This document shows positions 8,954 through 16,500 of a stretch of DNA of 64,000 bases, one piece after another. The stretch is from JAAYHG01 sp012735455 (GTDB lineage: Bacteria > Bacillota > DTU030 > DUMP01). The DNA is taken from the NCBI GenBank assembly GCA_050951365.1, contig JBMNIX010000009.1, positions 186,001 to 250,000 on the forward strand, in the 5' to 3' direction. The notes below the pieces were generated by a model. The model was not told the DNA's origin. It did not search any database and was given only the letters and a program-made list of their open reading frames with translations. Every line of letters begins with the position of its first letter. The first letter of the stretch is position 1. Both the position numbers and the translations under genes were made by a program.

Positions 8954-9026
8954 CTTTATCCACCTCTCATAACCTAAGCATGAAGGCATAAATAATAGGG
9001 GGGAATCTTATTCAGGAGGTTAAACC

Positions 9027-9155
9027 ATGCAGACCCTTTTTTTCCGTCGGGGACTGGTCTTTCAAGGGCAGGCAAAAGACCTTCTGCCCTTCCTAGAGCA
9101 GCTGCTCAGGGAAGCCGACACCCTATCTCAAGTTGTCAAACGCCATCTCCACTGA
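9027..9155 (+). CDS. Small conserved-looking protein, 42 residues
   Basis: I do not recognise this gene. An ATG at 9027 follows a full AGGAGG site at five-base spacing. It encodes MQTLFFRRGLVFQGQAKDLL and a helical remainder ending VVKRHLH. It is predicted soluble, basic and without signal peptide. It is divergent from the NUDIX gene and converges on the DUF3866 gene, overlapping its 3' end by about 20 bases. The strong ribosome site in a gene-dense spot is the main support. Confidence 0.55.
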   Translation: MQTLFFRRGLVFQGQAKDLLPFLEQLLREADTLSQVVKRHLH

Positions 9156-10259
9156 CAAGACCTGCCGCAACCCGACCAGCTGCTGCCGCGGCCAGGAAAA
9201 AAGCAGGATCTTCTTCCGGCCCACGTCCCATACTAGTGACTCTGAGATTCAACCTTGCCAAGAGGCCTAGCCCTTCGCAGCCGGATGCAGTAAACAATGT
9301 CGTGGCGAGTGCTGACACCGCTCTCGTCCAGTTTGGTGCTTCACCACCCTCAAGAAGGCTTGATCCGTAAGTTCGGGCAAGACCGCCGTGGCCCGTCCAA
9401 GGGCTACTCGCGTAAGAGCGGTAAGGGTGTGGTGACTCACTCCCTTGTGGCGCGGCCGCAAATCACGTTCACTTAGACGCAATACCGCTATCGGTTTACC
9501 GCCCAGAGAAAGAGCAGCATTGATAGTCTGCCCTTGTTCCACGGCGGAACAGCCAACTGCGTCCCTGTCCCCCCCACGGTACCTGGCCCCATAGCTACAA
9601 TAGACACATCTGCCTTTACTACCCACTTAGCTGCCAGGAGCGCGCTGTACAGGTTCACTGCCTCATAGTCGCCGCCAAAGGCTTGCCCCGCCGTAATGGT
9701 CGCGATGATAAGACCCTTGGCCTTAAGCTCCGGCACAGTCCGGCTAAACGCCAAAGGTAAACGCCGCAGCATCTGTCATTATGTAAGCTACCCTGACGTC
9801 ATCGCCTGCAGCCACTTTAATACCTGCGGCCACTGGGGCTACCATGCTGTGTAACTCGGCCGCTACCACCGGCATCCCCGCCAAATCATCCGCTCCTCGC
9901 AGTAATTCATGGTAGGGACTATCCTCTTCCTCCACAGCGAGACAGCGCACCTGGTGGGGTGTATAACGCAGCTTCATGATATGTCCCTCCGAAGGGGTGT
10001 ATCCCTCTGAAGAGCCTCTCACAGTTGCCTGTGCCCCCATAGCTGCCAACACAAAATGATAGCCACCGGTACCCAGGCCAAGCTCCACAGCAGTGGTATT
10101 GAGGTCCACCACTACACCTGGCGCAACCCAACCAGTGAGCTCAGGATAATTAATTGCTCGTGCCCTCGCACCCGCAATGTCCACGACAAGCTCTTGCGCA
10201 CCCGATGGTAACAACCTTCCCTCCACCACCACGCCACGCGCTCGATACATACCCACCAA
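9136..10259 (-). pseudogene. DUF3866 family protein, disrupted by at least four indels
   Basis: DUF3866 proteins (about 360-370 residues) are of unknown function and lie in this neighbourhood in many Clostridia. The first segment carries ARAINYPELTG and LNTTAVELGLGTGGYHFVLA and stops at 9744. The next frame continues from about 9760 with LPLAFSRTVPELKAKGL, ITAGQAFGGDYEAVNLYS and VAMGPG. After a shift near 9552 the reading is GCSAVEQGQTINAALSLGG and RPRHKGVSHHTLTALTRVALG. After two shifts near 9335 and 9290 it ends SMGRGPEEDPAFFLAAAAAGR and stops at 9136. Every block is well conserved, so the damage is recent or technical. The start is uncertain (TTG 10259, GTG 10256 or ATG 10250). Confidence 0.8.
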
Positions 10260-10419
10260 GCCAATCTCTCCTTCTTTCGCCACAACTGTTCCTTATCCTG
10301 CTTCCACTTGGAGCTGCACTCCGCACAGTACTCCGCTCGTTGAAAAAATATTTCTTGTCTATTGCCCATTGCAAAGAAGGATTTCTGACACTGACAAAGA
10401 AAAGTACTACAAACACGCA

Positions 10420-10451
10420 GGGTCCTTGTTGCCATCAGGCGACAGGGGCCC
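10420..10451 (+). other. Strong hairpin in the leader of the NSS symporter gene
   Basis: GGGTCCTTGTTGCC (10420-10433) and GGCGACAGGGGCCC (10438-10451) can form 14 consecutive RNA pairs, wobbles included, around an ATCA loop. No T run follows, so this is not a simple terminator. Just downstream, GGCCAATTGT and GGCCAACTGT form an imperfect direct repeat. A structured leader or protein-binding element is possible; I could not match it to a known riboswitch. Confidence 0.5.
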
Positions 10452-10549
10452 TATGGCCAATTGTTAGATTAGGGCCAACTGTCTGAGAGGAGGGATCACC
10501 TGCTTGTATCTTGAACCTCAAATCACAAGAAGAAAAGGAGGACAGGGTT

Positions 10550-11905
10550 ATGAGTCAACAAAACGGAACACGTGAAGGTTTCGGGAGCAAACTTGGTTTT
10601 ATTTTTGCCGCTGCGGGCTCTGCCGTAGGGCTGGGAAACATTTGGCGCTTCCCGTATTTGGTTGGGGATAATGGCGGCGCCGCCTTTCTCGTTATCTACC
10701 TCGCTATCGTACTTTTTATCGGTGTCAGTATGTTTATCGGTGAGGTCACCCTGGGACGACACACCCAGCTTTCAAACGTTGGCGCCTTCAAGAAATTAAA
10801 TAAGTCTTGTTGGTGGATCGGTGGGATGGGACTTCTGGCTGGCTTCTTAATTCTTTCCTATTACAGCGTCGTTGGCGGCTGGGTTATCTACTACTTCTTC
10901 CGGGCCTTAGCAGGCTTCAACATGAGTGACCCTGCTCAAACCGCTGACCTCTTCGGTTCCTTCACAGCCAATCCCTTACTGCCGGTACTGTTCCATGCGC
11001 TATTCATGGGTATGACCATCTATATCTGCTACAACGGCGTGAGCGGTGGTATTGAAAAGTACTCTAACATTATGATGCCAGCCCTTTTTGCTATCCTGGT
11101 AGTACTGGCAATTCGCTCGCTTACCCTTCCCGGTGTAGGCGAAGGGCTGCGGTTCTATCTGGTACCGGACTGGTCCAAGGTTAATGGCAAGGTCTTCCTT
11201 GATGCGCTAGGGCAGGTGTTCTTCTCCTTGAGCCTGGGCATGGGCTCCATACTCACCTACGGCAGTTATCTAAGCAAGAAGGAGAATATTGTGCAGGTGT
11301 CTACTATAGTTCCTATTATGGACACCTCCATTGCCTTCGCTGCCGGTCTCATTATTTTCCCCGCTGTCTTCACCTATGGGTTCGAGCCCACCTCCGGTCC
11401 TGGGCTTACCTTTATTACCCTGCCCGCTGTCTTCAGCTCCATGCCTGCAGGCAACCTTTTCGGCGGCGCTTTCTTCTTCCTACTCTTCCTGGCTGCATTG
11501 ACTTCCGCCATTTCTCTCCTCGAACCTCTTACAGCTTACATGATGGAGGAACATGGCTGGCAGCGAAAGAAGGCTACTGTTGTGCTGGGTAGCATCATGT
11601 TTGTGATTGGCATCGGTGCTTCTCTCTCCATGGGCGTGTGGAGCGGGTTCCAAATTGCCGGCAAGGTCTTCTTTGACCAGCTCGACTGGTTTGCTAACAA
11701 CGTTCTTCTACCCCTGGGCGGCATGTTTACCGCTCTCTTTGTGGCGTGGATTTGGGGTGTCAAGAACGCCTTGCGTGAAATCAGCAACGACGGCACTATA
11801 CAGTTCGGTCTGGGTAATGTCTGGGGCAACGTTATGATGAAGTGGGTCTCCCCAGCCCTGGTGGCCATCATATTCTTGGCCGGAATAGGTATAATCAAGC
11901 TCTAA
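10550..11905 (+). CDS. Sodium-dependent transporter, neurotransmitter:sodium symporter (NSS) family
   Basis: This is a LeuT-fold secondary transporter that couples uptake of an amino acid or similar solute to Na+. The 451-residue product opens with GFGSKLGFIFAAAGSAVGLGNIWRFPYLVG, the TM1 signature that supplies Na+ and substrate contacts. Eleven or so TM segments follow, the usual number for the bacterial MhsT/TnaT type. The ATG at 10550 follows AAGGAGG; an upstream ATG at 10511 in the same frame lacks a site. The gene stands alone, with a leader hairpin upstream and a terminator downstream. The substrate cannot be read from sequence. Confidence 0.93.
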   Translation: MSQQNGTREGFGSKLGFIFAAAGSAVGLGNIWRFPYLVGDNGGAAFLVIYLAIVLFIGVSMFIGEVTLGRHTQLSNVGAFKKLNKSCWWIGGMGLLAGFLILSYYSVVGGWVIYYFFRALAGFNMSDPAQTADLFGSFTANPLLPVLFHALFMGMTIYICYNGVSGGIEKYSNIMMPALFAILVVLAIRSLTLPGVGEGLRFYLVPDWSKVNGKVFLDALGQVFFSLSLGMGSILTYGSYLSKKENIVQVSTIVPIMDTSIAFAAGLIIFPAVFTYGFEPTSGPGLTFITLPAVFSSMPAGNLFGGAFFFLLFLAALTSAISLLEPLTAYMMEEHGWQRKKATVVLGSIMFVIGIGASLSMGVWSGFQIAGKVFFDQLDWFANNVLLPLGGMFTALFVAWIWGVKNALREISNDGTIQFGLGNVWGNVMMKWVSPALVAIIFLAGIGIIKL

Positions 11906-11921
11906 TCGCCGAGACTGCCAG

Positions 11922-11950
11922 AACAGCGCCTGTACAGGCGCTGTTTTTCT
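11922..11950 (+). terminator. Rho-independent terminator after the NSS symporter
   Basis: A perfect 22-base palindrome (11923-11944, ACAGCGCCTG plus its complement) is followed by a T-rich tract. Confidence 0.93.
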
Positions 11951-12017
11951 TTTGGCTGGAGCTAGAATTATGCGGCATGAGCTTGGTTAGATTAAAGGTA
12001 AGATGGGAGGTGAGAAG

Positions 12018-12410
12018 GTGCCCAGTCCCACAGTGGAATGCGAAGTAAATACCTGTACCCATTGGCTGCCGGGCAATCTCTGTTCTGCAGGCAACATCGA
12101 TATACTGCACGAAGAAGAAGGCCGTATGGCAGAAAGCAAGGAACACACCCAGTGCAAAACCTTTGCGCACCGGCGCGGCTTGGCTAACATGCTAGGCTCC
12201 CTGGATAACGTCAATTGGGCAGGCATGCTGACCGGGGTCTTCCGCGACGGCGTCCAGATTACTCCTTCCGTTACTTGTATCGTTGACACCTGTAAGTATT
12301 GGGCAGATGGCGACCTTTGTGTGGCCGATCAGATTTTTGTCTCCGGTAATGAGGCCACCGAGTGCCAAAGCACGAACTGTGACACCTTTGCCAACAGAAG
12401 CCAAGCCTAG
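12018..12410 (+). CDS. Protein with two DUF1540 cysteine-rich domains
   Basis: DUF1540 is a short Cys-rich domain, common in spore-forming Firmicutes, of unknown function and probably metal-binding. Two copies are visible. The first is VECEVNTCTHWLPGNLCSAGNI with HTQCKTF. The second is VTCIVDTCKYWADGDLCVADQI with STNCDTF. Each has four cysteines in the same spacing. The GTG at 12018 is preceded by GGGAGGTGA; the ATG at 12003 lies inside that site and is less likely. A terminator follows, so the gene is monocistronic. Confidence 0.85.
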   Translation: MPSPTVECEVNTCTHWLPGNLCSAGNIDILHEEEGRMAESKEHTQCKTFAHRRGLANMLGSLDNVNWAGMLTGVFRDGVQITPSVTCIVDTCKYWADGDLCVADQIFVSGNEATECQSTNCDTFANRSQA

Positions 12411-12425
12411 TTTATCCTTGACAAC

Positions 12426-12452
12426 GCCTGGGATACCTACCCAGGCATTTTT
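12426..12452 (+). terminator. Rho-independent terminator after the DUF1540 gene
   Basis: GCCTGGG (12426-12432) pairs with CCCAGGC (12440-12446), followed by ATTTTT. Confidence 0.9.
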
Positions 12453-12558
12453 GCTAGTGCGGCTACATCTAGCAGGATTTGCATTGTTCAGCGCCGAAGT
12501 GAATTTCGCCATTCACCGCTAGCGACAACAAATCACTTTGAGGAAAGGAGTGCACGAC

Positions 12559-13155
12559 GTGACCACAACCCATAACAATGGTTACGTTCAAATCTACACA
12601 GGGGACGGCAAGGGCAAGACCACTGCCGCCATCGGTCTCTCTATTCGCGCTTTGGGAGCTGGCAAGAAGGTTCTTTTCCTGCAGTTCATGAAGCAACCCA
12701 CTTACAGCGAACACAAGATCTTGGCTGACTTGGGCCCTGAGCTTAGGGTTGTTTCTCTTGGCAAACCCTACTTCATCGCCCGCCGTGATCAAATAGATCC
12801 CGAGACCGTCGCTTCCTTCGGCGAGGGCTTAGTTGTGTTTGATCCAGGCGAACCCCCGGCCGATTACGTTGAACTCATAGACCAGGGGCTCGAGCTGGCT
12901 CGTGTTGCCATAACCAAGGGTACATACGACGTGGTTGTTCTTGACGAGCTTAATGTCGTGCTCAACTTAGGGTTGATAAGAACTGATAGAGTTCTAAACC
13001 TCCTAGCTCAACGAGCACCAACGGTAGAAGTGGTGATCACTGGCAGAGGAGCTCCAAACGAGCTCATAGAAGCGGCAGATCTCGTTACGGAAATGCGCGA
13101 GATTAAGCACTATTACCAAAAGGGTGTTCCTGCCCGCCGAGGCATTGAAAACTAG
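12559..13155 (+). CDS. cobO: Corrinoid adenosyltransferase (CobO/BtuR type)
   Basis: This enzyme transfers the adenosyl group of ATP to the cobalt of reduced corrinoids, making adenosylcobalamin. The 198-residue product has the P-loop GDGKGKTTAAIGL, FLQFMK, a DVVVLDELN Walker B-like stretch and VITGRGAP, all typical of the family. The GTG at 12559 follows AAAGGAG; the earlier in-frame ATG codes the site itself. It converges on the M18 aminopeptidase with a single base between the stop codons. I found no cobalamin riboswitch upstream. Its product would serve the B12-dependent ribonucleotide reductase at 54-56 kb. Confidence 0.94.
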   Translation: MTTTHNNGYVQIYTGDGKGKTTAAIGLSIRALGAGKKVLFLQFMKQPTYSEHKILADLGPELRVVSLGKPYFIARRDQIDPETVASFGEGLVVFDPGEPPADYVELIDQGLELARVAITKGTYDVVVLDELNVVLNLGLIRTDRVLNLLAQRAPTVEVVITGRGAPNELIEAADLVTEMREIKHYYQKGVPARRGIEN

Positions 13156-13156
13156 C

Positions 13157-14587
13157 TTACTTTTCAGGTTCCCAGAACACCTTGTAAGCCCGGTAAGCTG
13201 CATATACGTCGGCCTTGCTTGTTACCTCGAAGGGCGCATGCATGCTCAGAACGGGAACCCCGGCATCAATAACCTCCATCCCCAAATCAGCCAAGAACTG
13301 GGCTATAGTTCCACCACCGCCCTCATCTACCTTGCCAAGCTCCCCGGGCTGCCAGGGAATATTGTGCCTGTTGAGAAGGTCACGGATAGCCGCAGTGAAT
13401 TCAGCACTGGCCTCGCTTGAACCGCTCTTACCACGCCCACCAGTATATTTAGTCACATTGAGCCCATAGCCCAAGAGTGCCGAGTTGCGTTTATCACTTG
13501 CCTCTTGATAAGACGGATCCAGGGCCGCATTGACATCAGCTGAGATGGCTTCGGCACGCGATAAGGCTTTGCGTATACCCAGGTCCACCGGGTTATAACC
13601 CTCTCGGTACACCAGCTCGGCCACAACGTTTTCGAGGAAACGGGAGCGCGCGCCGGTGTTACCCATGCTGCCTACCTCCTCTTTATCGGTAAAGAGGCAA
13701 ATGGCAGTTTTTTGCGGTTGGTTTACCTTGAGTAATGCTGCCAAGCTAGTGTATGCAGAAACCCTGTCGTCTTGGCCGTAGGACCCGATCATGCTGCGGT
13801 CAAAACCAACGTCCCTGGCCGTCCCAGCGGGAACTACTTCGATCTCAGCACTGATGAAGTCCTCTTCACTAAAGCCGTAAGTATCCTTAAGCAGTTTCAA
13901 GATAGCAAGCTTAACCCTTTCTTTGACACCCTCCTCCTCGGGATAGGGGAGATTCCCAACAACAACATTAAGGGCCTCACCGCTCACGGCCTCCTTGGCC
14001 TTCTTCTCCATCTGGTCGTAGGCCAGATGAGGCAGGAGATCAGTCACGCAAAAAACAGGATCCTCTGCCGCCTCACCAATACAGATCTGCCTCTTCTCAC
14101 CACTGGCCAACACTACTACACCGTGAAGGGCCAGGGGCAACACAGGCCACTGGTACTTCTTGATACCGCCGTAATAGTGGGTCTTAAGAAGCGCTAGGCC
14201 AGAATCTTCGTATAAGGGGCGCGGCTTAAGGTCAAGGCGCGGTGAATCAATGTGCGAGCCGACTAAGCGGAAACCTTGGCTGGGGGGTTGCTGACCCACC
14301 ACCACCAGAGCAGCACTTCGGCCGCGGTTGTCAAAACAAATCCGTGTCCCCGGACTTAGGCGGCCAGACACCTGATCAGCAGGTCGGAAGCCAAATTTTT
14401 CTGCCTCGGCCAAAAGCCAGGTGTTGGCTTCCCGTTCTGTCTTGGCTGCCGTAAGGAAGGCTTTATAGCCCTCAGCCAAGTCAAACGCTTGGCGTTTTTC
14501 GTCACTATCCATTCGGTCCCAGGCCGATTTCGGCTCAAAGCTGAGCGAATCTAACAGCTTCTTTCCTGCGCTTTCTTCCTTCTTCAT
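13157..14587 (-). CDS. M18 family aminopeptidase
   Basis: This is a cytosolic zinc aminopeptidase of the aminopeptidase I/aspartyl aminopeptidase family. The 476-residue product shows GSHIDSPRLDLKPRPLYED (first metal His and Asp), FTDKEEVGSMGNTGARS (catalytic and metal-binding glutamates), ISADVNAALDP, and a C-terminal VPVLSMHAPFEVTSKADVY with a metal-binding His. The ATG at 14587 follows GGAGGG. A longer frame to 14677 starts with a Cys-rich run unlike the family and lacks a ribosome site. It ends one base from the convergent cobO stop. Confidence 0.94.
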   Translation of the reverse strand: MKKEESAGKKLLDSLSFEPKSAWDRMDSDEKRQAFDLAEGYKAFLTAAKTEREANTWLLAEAEKFGFRPADQVSGRLSPGTRICFDNRGRSAALVVVGQQPPSQGFRLVGSHIDSPRLDLKPRPLYEDSGLALLKTHYYGGIKKYQWPVLPLALHGVVVLASGEKRQICIGEAAEDPVFCVTDLLPHLAYDQMEKKAKEAVSGEALNVVVGNLPYPEEEGVKERVKLAILKLLKDTYGFSEEDFISAEIEVVPAGTARDVGFDRSMIGSYGQDDRVSAYTSLAALLKVNQPQKTAICLFTDKEEVGSMGNTGARSRFLENVVAELVYREGYNPVDLGIRKALSRAEAISADVNAALDPSYQEASDKRNSALLGYGLNVTKYTGGRGKSGSSEASAEFTAAIRDLLNRHNIPWQPGELGKVDEGGGGTIAQFLADLGMEVIDAGVPVLSMHAPFEVTSKADVYAAYRAYKVFWEPEK

Positions 14588-14728
14588 TTTTTTCCCTCCT
14601 GCTGGAAACTCACAAATATAGTTTACCACAATACACCAACAGAAACACCACAGGCATAACATGCATAGCGAATTCATTGTATAGTAACAGCACTGCTGGC
14701 AATAATATCCTCCACAGGAGGTGAGATC

Positions 14729-14833
14729 GTGGCCGAAAAAAAAGGGAAGGAATCTAAAAAGAAGTCAGCCAGTGCAAAAAAACCCCGCACCGCAGGCTCC
14801 TCGGAAACAAAGGACAGTATCGATATCAAGTAG
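14729..14833 (+). CDS. Small lysine-rich protein, 34 residues
   Basis: I do not recognise this gene. A GTG at 14729 follows AGGAGGTGA, a nearly perfect ribosome site, and a terminator hairpin lies two bases after the stop. The peptide (VAEKKGKESKKKSASAKKPR followed by TAGSSETKDSIDIK) is highly basic and disordered-looking, with no hydrophobic segment. It resembles neither small acid-soluble spore proteins nor a leader peptide. Independent start and stop signals make a real short gene likely. Confidence 0.6.
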   Translation: MAEKKGKESKKKSASAKKPRTAGSSETKDSIDIK

Positions 14834-14835
14834 CC

Positions 14836-14860
14836 AAAGAGGCCCTTCAAGGGCCTCTTT
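14836..14860 (+). terminator. Hairpin terminator after the lysine-rich small gene, possibly bidirectional
   Basis: AAAGAGGCCCTT and AAGGGCCTCTTT form a 12-bp stem with one loop base. Both strands end in a short T run, so it may also serve the convergent PP-loop gene that stops at 14865. Confidence 0.8.
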
Positions 14861-14864
14861 GCGT

Positions 14865-15611
14865 TTAGAGGTCATCACTGTCCCTAATAAAACCCCAGGT
14901 ATCTGGTGGGGTTCTGCTTTCCCACGCCGACAAGAAACGCCGGTAGAGTTCGGGGTATTTGGCTGTAAGTCCAGCAACCAGCGCGCGCATCTCACCACGC
15001 TTGGTCTGGCCCGCCACAGGACAAGAACTTGATTGGTAGGGAAGTCTCTCGCGCTGAACTACTGAGCCTATGGTTGCCTCTGGTACATAGACCAACGGGC
15101 GAATAACAGTAAGGCCGGTATGGCTAAGCTCTGTGCGGGGCCAAAAGGTCCCAAATCGACCAGTATAAACAAGGTTCAAGAAAAAGGTAGTTAGCACATC
15201 GTCCAGATGGTGACCCAGCGCCACCTTGTTACAGCCCAGTTTCAAGGCAACATTGTTCAAGGCGCCCCGCCTCAGGTGGGCACAGAGAGAGCACGGGTTA
15301 GGATCCTGTCGCACCTTAAAGACAATGTCGCCGATAACTGTGCTTTCCTGGATTAGAGGCACCCCGTGCTGTTCGCAATACTCACTGAGGGGGGATAAGT
15401 CCTCGTCCCAGCCAAGATCTACGTGCACAGGGAAGAGTTCCAGCTCAGGATATGAGGTTTCCCGCAGCCACAGCAGCACATGCAGAAGAAAAATGCTGTC
15501 CTTTCCGCCCGACATACCAATGGCCACCCTATCGCCCGGTACCAAAAGCCGGTACCTGCGGATGGCCTGTTTTATTCGACTCAAAAACCATTTGTTATCG
15601 CTGCTCTTCAC
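14865..15611 (-). CDS. PP-loop ATPase, TtcA-like tRNA 2-thiocytidine biosynthesis protein
   Basis: The family adenylates and thiolates tRNA (s2C32 in the TtcA case) using an iron-sulfur cluster. The 248-residue product has the PP-loop SGGKDSIFLLHVL, CxxC in NPCSLCAHLRRG and a further Cys in SSCPVAGQ, matching the three-Cys cluster pattern. The GTG at 15611 follows AAGGAG at six bases and is better supported than the upstream start at 15665. The exact tRNA substrate cannot be told from TtcA-like paralogues. Confidence 0.88.
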   Translation of the reverse strand: MKSSDNKWFLSRIKQAIRRYRLLVPGDRVAIGMSGGKDSIFLLHVLLWLRETSYPELELFPVHVDLGWDEDLSPLSEYCEQHGVPLIQESTVIGDIVFKVRQDPNPCSLCAHLRRGALNNVALKLGCNKVALGHHLDDVLTTFFLNLVYTGRFGTFWPRTELSHTGLTVIRPLVYVPEATIGSVVQRERLPYQSSSCPVAGQTKRGEMRALVAGLTAKYPELYRRFLSAWESRTPPDTWGFIRDSDDL

Positions 15612-15624
15612 CAATATCTCCTTC

Positions 15625-15939
15625 CTACTCAGGTCCTCTTGGGCTGCTGCCTGTAAAAGGACCACTAGCCCCTTTTACGAAGGCATAGCAACCACTCGGC
15701 TGCGACAGACTACTTTGCGAGCCGATTTCCCGTAGTGGCCAAGAAAGGAGCATGTCTGATGCGGCGCCGAAAACACTCACCTGACGACACCCCAGCCATC
15801 AAGACCCGTCATAAAGGGGACTAGGTACAAGAGGGAGAGGTTGAAGAGCTAGACCTCTCCCCTCGCCAGATACAGGAAAACCCTTACAAAACACCACCAA
15901 ACAAGCTCTCCAGCAAAGGGCGGCCCCGCTGGGGCCGCT
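15625..15939. other. Intergenic stretch of about 315 bases
   Basis: No convincing gene. On the plus strand an AAAGGAG precedes a 21-codon frame (15759-15824, MRRRKHSPDDTP...), which is too short to assert. GAGGGAGAGG and CCTCTCCCCTC near 15837-15870 could form a bulged hairpin. GCGGCCCC/GGGGCCGC at about 15921-15939 forms a strong stem right after the ogt stop and probably acts as a weak, perhaps bidirectional terminator. Confidence 0.5.
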
Positions 15940-16458
15940 TTAACTCTGGCGAAATGTGGCCCCCTCTAACCGAAGCAGAAACTCTTTGAGCTCACTACCG
16001 CCACCATAGTCTCCCACTGTCCCATCTGCAGGCAACACCCGGTGACAAGGCACCAGGATGGGGACAGGGTTTGCACGCATGGCTCCACCTACGGCCCGGG
16101 CTGCCCGTGGATATCCCACCCGGGCGGCCAAGGCACCGTAACTAATAGTTTCTCCTGCCGGGATCCTTCTCAGTTCCCGCCACACCGCCCTCTGGAAGGG
16201 AGTACCCTTGAGATCCAACGTAACCGAAAACTCCCGCCTTATACCGTTCAGATACTCCTCTAACTCCTTTTGTACTTGGAGCAGAATTGACGATACTGGG
16301 ATCTTGGCCGCAGAAATGGGCTGACGCTTAAAATGTTTCTCCAGCCAGTCAAAGTCCCTTGTGTCCTTCTTCCCAAAGGAGAGTCGGCACAACCCCCGGT
16401 CAGATGAGGCTGCAAACACCGTCCCTACTTGTGAGTCAAACTCACACCACTCTACCAT
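15940..16458 (-). CDS. ogt: Methylated-DNA--[protein]-cysteine S-methyltransferase
   Basis: This is a suicide repair protein that takes the methyl group from O6-methylguanine onto a cysteine. The 172-residue product has the active-site PCHRV motif, the helix-turn-helix RAVWRELRRIPAGETISYGALAARVG with the arginine finger region, and GGSELKEFLLRLE at the end. The ATG at 16458 follows GAGGAGGTG; the upstream start at 16491 lacks a site. It follows the MBL-fold gene by 42 bases, in the same direction. Confidence 0.95.
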   Translation of the reverse strand: MVEWCEFDSQVGTVFAASSDRGLCRLSFGKKDTRDFDWLEKHFKRQPISAAKIPVSSILLQVQKELEEYLNGIRREFSVTLDLKGTPFQRAVWRELRRIPAGETISYGALAARVGYPRAARAVGGAMRANPVPILVPCHRVLPADGTVGDYGGGSELKEFLLRLEGATFRQS

Positions 16459-16500
16459 TTTAAGCACCTCCTCGTTATCAGCTTCAACCATCCGCTTGAC

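Noticed and set aside
9267..9626. Independent 119-codon gene on the minus strand
   Set aside because: Its residues (GCSAVEQGQTINAALSLGG, RPRHKGVSHHTLTAL) are the middle of DUF3866 in a shifted frame, not a separate protein.
10470..10550. CTGAGA followed by TTGAACCT, resembling parts of a TPP (thiamine) riboswitch upstream of the NSS gene
   Set aside because: The GGGG pairing partner and the conserved GCG-TAGGGA end are missing, the spacing is wrong, and the gene is not a thiamine gene.
12453..12558. Possible cobalamin riboswitch before cobO
   Set aside because: No B12-box-like sequence or long structured leader; only about 100 bases are available.
15759..15824. 21-codon plus-strand frame after AAAGGAG
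   Set aside because: Too short and without supporting terminator or recognisable sequence; mentioned only in the intergenic entry.
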